Positions 58,579-64,000 of a stretch of DNA of 64,000 nt are shown one piece after another. The notes under the pieces were generated by a model. That model saw nothing but the letters and a program-made list of their open reading frames with translations, had not been told where the DNA came from and did not search any database. How positions within the stretch are numbered: the stretch's first letter is position 1; the number at the start of each line of letters is the position of its first letter. Position numbers and translations under genes: made by a program. The stretch is from Terricaulis silvestris (GTDB lineage Bacteria; Pseudomonadota; Alphaproteobacteria; Caulobacterales; Aquidulcibacteraceae): positions 1,824,501 through 1,888,500 of the forward strand of contig NZ_CP047045.1 of the NCBI RefSeq assembly GCF_009792355.1, given 5' to 3'.

Positions 58579-59982
58579 TTACGCCTTATAATACATGTCG
58601 AATTCCACCGGGTGAGGGTGGGTTTCGAAGCGGTCGAGTTCTTCCTTCTTCAACTCGATGTAGGCGTCGATCAGATCGTCGGTCATGACGCCGCCCTTCA
58701 TCAGGAAGTCCCGGTCCGCGTCGAGCGAGGTCAACGCTTGGCGCAAGCTTGAGCAAACAGTCGGCACGTCCTTCAGTTCTTCCGGCGGCAGATCATAGAG
58801 GTTCTTATCCAGCGGATCGCCCGGATGGATTTTCTTCTCGATGCCGTCGAGGCCAGCCATCAACAGCGCCACGTACGTGAGGTACATATTGCCGGCCGGA
58901 TCGGGGAAGCGGACCTCCACGCGCTTGGCTTTCGCGCCGGTGCCGTGCGGAATGCGGCACGAGGCGGAGCGGTTGCGCGCGGAATAGGCGAGCAGCACCG
59001 GGGCTTCGTAGCCTGGCACCAGACGCTTGTACGAATTGGTCGTCGAGTTCGCGAACGCGTTGATGGCGCGCGCGTGTTTGATGACGCCGCCGATGTAGTA
59101 GAGGCAATTCTCGCTGAGATCGGCATAGCGATCGCCGGCGAAGGTGTTGTTGTTGCCCTTCCAGATCGACATGTGCACGTGCATGCCCGAGCCGTTGTCC
59201 TTGTAATAAGGCTTCGGCATGAAGGTCGCGGACTTGCCGTAGGATGCAGCCACTTGGTGGATGATGTACTTATACAAGTTCATGTTGTCGGCCATCGTCG
59301 TCAGCGTGTTGAACTTGAGGCCGAGTTCGTGCTGCGCGGGCGCGACTTCGTGGTGATGCTTCTCCGGCTGCATGCCGAGCGAGCCCATGATCTCCAGCAT
59401 TTCGCCGCGCATGTCTTGCAGCGAGTCGATCGGCGGCACCGGGAAGTAGCCGCCCTTCGGGCCCGGACGGTGGCCCATGTTGCCGCCTTCGTATGCCTTG
59501 CCAGTGTTGTACGGCAGTTCGGTTGAATCGAACGAGTAACCGGTGTTGTTCGGGTCCGTACTCCAGCGCACGTCGTCGAACACGAAGAACTCAGCCTCGG
59601 GGCCGAAGTAAGCAACGTCGCCCGCGCCCGATGACTTCACGTACGCCTCGGCGCGCTTTGCGATGCCGCGCGGGCAGCGCGAGTAGGGCTGCAGCGTGCC
59701 CGGTTCGAGAATGTCGCAGAACATCACCAGCGTGGTCTGCTGATAGAACGGGTCGATGTGCGCGCCTTTGGGGTCAGGGCGCATGACCATGTCGGACTCG
59801 TTGATCGCCTTCCAACCGGCGATCGACGACCCGTCGAACATCGTGCCTTCGGTGAAGATGTCCTTGTCGATCATCGACACGTCGAAGGTGACGTGTTGCA
59901 TCTTGCCGCGAAGGTCGTTGAACCGAAGGTCAACGAACTGGACTTCCTTGTCCTTGATCAGCTTCAGAATTTCTTCTGACAT
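58579..59982 (-). CDS. glnA: glutamine synthetase type I
   Basis: Makes glutamine from glutamate and ammonia with ATP, the main route of ammonium assimilation. The 467 residues contain the substrate-binding [55 protein letters not shown] and the adenylylation-type loop [11 protein letters not shown] with its tyrosine, so activity is probably controlled by adenylylation. It follows glnB with a 91-base gap, the classical alphaproteobacterial glnBA operon, and is closed by a clear terminator. Confidence 0.97.
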   Translation of the reverse strand: MSEEILKLIKDKEVQFVDLRFNDLRGKMQHVTFDVSMIDKDIFTEGTMFDGSSIAGWKAINESDMVMRPDPKGAHIDPFYQQTTLVMFCDILEPGTLQPYSRCPRGIAKRAEAYVKSSGAGDVAYFGPEAEFFVFDDVRWSTDPNNTGYSFDSTELPYNTGKAYEGGNMGHRPGPKGGYFPVPPIDSLQDMRGEMLEIMGSLGMQPEKHHHEVAPAQHELGLKFNTLTTMADNMNLYKYIIHQVAASYGKSATFMPKPYYKDNGSGMHVHMSIWKGNNNTFAGDRYADLSENCLYYIGGVIKHARAINAFANSTTNSYKRLVPGYEAPVLLAYSARNRSASCRIPHGTGAKAKRVEVRFPDPAGNMYLTYVALLMAGLDGIEKKIHPGDPLDKNLYDLPPEELKDVPTVCSSLRQALTSLDADRDFLMKGGVMTDDLIDAYIELKKEELDRFETHPHPVEFDMYYKA

Positions 59983-60073
59983 CGGAAACTCCCCCGAGTT
60001 TTATGTTACAAATATACGGCGCCGCGGACGTCTCGGTCCGCCGCGGCGCGCGAGAATCAGGTCGTTCGGCTGA

Positions 60074-61158
<1,085 letters not shown>

Positions 61159-61162
<4 letters not shown>

Positions 61163-62637
61163 GCCGCGAGATCATCACTGTTGAAGAAATGCGCGCGATC
61201 GATGCCGGCAGCGCCGCCGCCGGCGTGCCGACGCGTACGCTTATGGAAAATGCGGGCCGCGCTGTGGCCGATGCCATCGTCGCACGCTTTAAGCCGCGTC
61301 CGACCGCAGTGCTCTGCGGTCCTGGCAACAATGGCGGCGACGGTTGGGTCGCCGCGCGCTATTTGCTCGAACGCGGTTGGCCCGTCTGGGTCGAAACGCT
61401 CGTGCCGCGCGACACGCTCAAAGGCGACGCCAAGGACGCTGCCGCAGCGTTCACCGGTGAGACCTACGCGCTGAGCCGTGACAATCCGCGTGCGGAACTG
61501 GTCGTCGATGCGCTCTTCGGCGCCGGGCTGTCGCGTCCGCTTGAAGGCGAGGCCGCGCGCGCGGCAAACGCATTCTGGAAGCGAGCCGATCGCGTCGTCG
61601 CCATCGACGTGCCAAGTGGCATAGACGGCGACACCGGTATGGCGCTCAACGAAATCAGCTTTGGCGCAGCCCTCACGGTCACGTTCGTGAGCAAGAAGCC
61701 GGCGCATGTGTTGATGCCGGGGCGTGCGCTGTGCGGTGAGATCGTGGTCGCTGACATTGGCGCGCCGGAGGATGTTGTCGCGGCGCAGAAAGTCAGCTTG
61801 TTCGAAAACGATCCGTCGCTGTGGTCGCTGCCATGGCCCGAACCGGATGCGCACAAGAATGAGCGCGGCCATGTCATCGTCGCCAGCGGTGGCCGCGCGC
61901 GCACTGGTGCAGCGCGGCTCTCAGCGCGCGCGGCGCTTCGCGGCGGGGCAGGGCTCGTCACGGTCCTCAGTCCGCCGGACGCGTTGGATGAAAACGCCGC
62001 GCAGCTGACAGCGATCATGGTGCGCGAAGCGCGCGATGAAGCCGCATACGCCCAAGCAGCACGCATAGCGCGCGCGCTCGTCATAGGTCCCGCCTTCGGC
62101 ACGAGCGATGATCACTATAAGCTCTTGCTCGCGGCGATCGGCGCCGAACCACGCGCGCCGCTCGTGCTCGATGCGGACGCGCTCACGCTGCTCTCGCCCA
62201 TCACGCACGGCTTCACATCGCGCGACGTGCTGACGCCGCATGTCGGGGAATTTCGCCGCGCGTTTCCGGGCATCTGGTCGAGTTCGAGCAATCGCATCGA
62301 CGCCACACGCGCCGCGGCCGCCTACGCACGATGCGTCGTGTTGCTGAAGGGACCAGACACGGTGATCGCGGCGCCCGACGGGCGAGCCATCGTCAACACC
62401 ACGGGCTCACCGTTCCTCGCGACCGCCGGCTCGGGTGACGTGCTCGCGGGGCTGATCGCAGCTCTGATATCGCAGGGCATGGAAAGCTTCGAGGCCGCCG
62501 CCGTCGCCGTCTGGTTGCATGGCAAAGCAGGAGAACGGCTCGGCCCTGGCCTCATCGCTGAGGATGTGACTGAGATTTTGCCCGCTATCCTCAACGATTT
62601 GGCGCCGATGGACCTCAAGGCCGCCCTCAACGGTTGA
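61159..62637 (+). CDS. nnr: bifunctional NAD(P)HX epimerase / ADP-dependent dehydratase
   Basis: Repairs damaged hydrated NADH and NADPH. The 492 residues join an N-terminal epimerase (YjeF_N; CGPGNNGGDGWVAARYLL, AIDVPSGIDGDTG, VTFVSKKPAHVLMPGR) with a C-terminal ribokinase-like dehydratase (GHVIVASGGRARTGAARLSA, LDADALTLLS, TPHVGEFRRAFP, TAGSGDVLAGLIAAL). Start at ATG 61159 is set by overlap with the phosphatase stop. The neighbourhood of glnB-glnA is usual for this gene in alphaproteobacteria. Confidence 0.95.
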
Positions 62638-62708
62638 TCGGACCTGTTTCAACACGGTCTTTTGGGTTAACCCTGGAGCCGGGACGTACGCTCGAAGAGG
62701 GGTCGGTT

Positions 62709-63431
62709 ATGGTTTGGTGGTGGTGGATTATCCCGGGCGTGGTCGGCGTGATCGGTTTGGCGATTGCGTTGAGCGGGCTTGGTTGGATGTTCCGCGGCCG
62801 TCCCTTTAAGGGCGGGCGTGGCGTTCTCGGCGGTGGTGTGTTCTTGGCGATCGGCGCCATTGTCGCGCTCATCGGCCTCAACATTCAGACCTATCACCGC
62901 CTCGGCGAAGCGCAGCGCCAAGTTGCGACTATCAGCTTCGAGAAAGTGCAGGGCACCGAGCGCACCTATGATGTGACGCTGACCGAAATCGTCGACGGTT
63001 CTCCGGGCGCGACGCACACATTCCAAGCGACCGGTGATGATTGGATGATCAGTTCGCGCGTGATCCGCTGGAAGTCATGGGCAACGGTGCTCGGACTCGA
63101 CGCGCAGTATCGCTTGGATCGCTTCGATAGCCGCTATCGCGATATCACCACGGCGCAAACGACGCCGCCGTCCGTGTACGATTTGCGCCCCGCGCGCCGT
63201 ACCGGTGTGGATTTCCTGCCGATCGTGCGAGCAACAGGCGATCGCTTGCCGCTCGTCGATACGCCAGAGCACGGCCAAGCCGTGTATTGGCCGATGGCGG
63301 ATGGCGCCTCCTATCGCATCGACATTACCGCTCAGGGCCAGCTGCTCCCGGATGAGGTCAACGAGGCCGCCGCCGAGGCTGTCGCGACGTGGGGCACCAC
63401 ACGCGTCGCCAACGAGCAGCCCGCCGACTAA
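62709..63431 (+). CDS. uncharacterised membrane protein, 240 aa
   Basis: Protein with two N-terminal membrane helices (residues 2-25, starting VWWWWIIPGVVGVIGLAIAL, and about 38-60) and a periplasmic or cytoplasmic beta-rich domain. The latter has GTERTYDVTLTEIVDGSPGA, DDWMISSRVIRWKSWATVLG and YRLDRFDSRYRDITTAQ. I recognise this pattern from proteins often mislabelled as cation or multidrug efflux pumps; it is not a transporter by sequence. The ATG at 62709 is used; an in-frame start at 62634 lacks a membrane-protein start. Confidence 0.82.
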   Translation: MVWWWWIIPGVVGVIGLAIALSGLGWMFRGRPFKGGRGVLGGGVFLAIGAIVALIGLNIQTYHRLGEAQRQVATISFEKVQGTERTYDVTLTEIVDGSPGATHTFQATGDDWMISSRVIRWKSWATVLGLDAQYRLDRFDSRYRDITTAQTTPPSVYDLRPARRTGVDFLPIVRATGDRLPLVDTPEHGQAVYWPMADGASYRIDITAQGQLLPDEVNEAAAEAVATWGTTRVANEQPAD

Positions 63432-63531
63432 CAGCGGCCCACCCCTGCGCCCGAAGGACGCAAGGTCGACCACAACTTGGGGTTAGGGCGTGGACGAGGG
63501 GCTGCCGGGTCTCTAAACGGGGCGCCCAATT

Positions 63532-63616
63532 GCGGACGTGGCGGAACTGGTAGACGCACCAGATTTAGGTTCTGGCGCCGAGAGGCGTCCGGGTTCGAGT
63601 CCCGGCGTCCGCACCA
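63532..63616 (+). tRNA. tRNA-Leu (anticodon UAG)
   Basis: An 85-base cloverleaf starts GCGGACGTGGCGGAACTGG and ends CGTCCGCACCA with encoded CCA. The acceptor stem is 7 perfect pairs (GCGGACG/CGTCCGC). The anticodon arm CCAGA-TTTAGGT-TCTGG yields UAG, reading CUA-type leucine codons. The variable arm GCCGAGAGGC and GGTTCGAGTCC T arm complete a class II tRNA. Confidence 0.97.
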
Positions 63617-63827
63617 TCCTACGCTCGCCAAGCCCGCGTCCGAGGCCCTGGCGTAGGAGAGGACAGCGCTCTCGACACCTGAGCTTCGGTGGCTTCGCCA
63701 CGCGCCTTTTGGGGCGTCGTCGGCGCGTGGACAGCCCATTTCGCGCGTGCCATAAGCCCGGCTTTCCCGAATAGACGCCGTCGGCAGAGGATTTGCAGCG
63801 ACGGCGCGCATGTTGAAAGCACGCCCA

Positions 63828-64000
63828 ATGCAGCTCACCGAGCGCCGTTCTGAAGGTCTTTTGCGCGTTTACGACGTTGTCGTCCCGGCCTCGGAACTGC
63901 AGCAGAAACTCAACGCCAAGATTGCTGAAGTGCAGCCGAACGTGCGCCTTAACGGCTTCCGTCCCGGCAAAGTGCCGGTCAGCCACATCCGCAAGGTGTA
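63828..64000 (+). CDS. tig: trigger factor, 5' end only
   Basis: The first 57 codons of the ribosome-associated chaperone and peptidyl-prolyl isomerase trigger factor; the rest lies outside the window. The N-terminal ribosome-binding domain is recognisable: MQLTERRSEGLLRVYDVVVP, LNAKIAEVQPNVRLNGFRPG, where GFRPGKVP is the family's ribosome-contact signature. The ATG at 63828 gives the standard start; an in-frame ATG at 63810 adds six residues. The 211 bases between it and tRNA-Leu presumably contain its promoter, with no motif I can assign. Confidence 0.93.
   Translation, partial: MQLTERRSEGLLRVYDVVVPASELQQKLNAKIAEVQPNVRLNGFRPGKVPVSHIRKV

Overview
The window is chromosomal DNA from a GC-rich alphaproteobacterium. 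The gene set fits Caulobacterales or a close relative such as Hyphomonadaceae. Pointers are a CC0125/CC1285-type lipoprotein, a DUF992 protein, an ATP12-family F1-ATPase chaperone, aerobic ubiquinone genes (COQ7, UbiG), the nitrogen-PTS enzyme PtsP, a glnB-glnA pair, class II DAHP synthase, the leucyltransferase Bpt and tRNA genes with encoded CCA ends. Species assignment is inference; no rRNA is present. Genes are densely packed, with many 4-base stop/start overlaps (ATGA, GTGA). I see no prophage, insertion sequence, integrase or CRISPR array.

Layout. 0-8.3 kb: sirtuin, a small unknown gene, two RluA-type pseudouridine synthases, a lipoprotein, the fluoride channel CrcB, a TPR/2OG-oxygenase fusion, a cupin, an ATP12 chaperone and the acyl-CoA carboxylase beta subunit. 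8.3-11.8 kb: accessory in character, with a lower-GC gene whose C-terminal half resembles Imm63 immunity proteins, palindromic repeats, an 837-bp gene-poor stretch with strong hairpins, and DUF992 and lipoprotein genes. 11.8-15.7 kb: cupin, bpt, a small sigma-region-2-like protein, msrB, and a two-gene operon encoding a TIR-ParA fusion plus a small basic protein. That operon is the best candidate for an undescribed system here. 15.9-23.4 kb: MgtC/DUF4010 membrane protein, class II DAHP synthase, lipoprotein, gshB, folE, a DASS transporter, an M23-like protein and tRNA-Leu(CAA).

23.5-39.9 kb is core metabolism in an order I recognise from other alphaproteobacteria: yqaA, dsbB, coq7, GNAT, methyltransferase, comF, grxC, a nitrilase-family amidase, DUF1178, ubiG, lysC, ptsP, rodZ, ispG, prfA, prmC, DUF4167 and an alpha/beta hydrolase. 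39.9-47.7 kb is a complete SUF iron-sulfur cluster operon: IscR-type regulator, cysteine desulfurase, SufB, an embedded lipoprotein, SufC, SufD, SufS, SufT, an A-type carrier and TfoX. It is preceded by a very good match to the type 1 IscR operator.

47.7-64.0 kb: enoyl-CoA hydratase, diguanylate cyclase, coniferyl-aldehyde-type dehydrogenase, CPBP protease, RhlE-type helicase, parE (its stop codon lies inside a perfect 32-bp inverted repeat), a small beta-barrel protein, a NIPSNAP protein divergent from a WYL regulator with an operator-like palindrome between them, glnB-glnA with a clear terminator, histidine phosphatase, NAD(P)HX repair enzyme, a membrane protein, tRNA-Leu(UAG) and the 5' end of the trigger factor gene, cut by the window edge.
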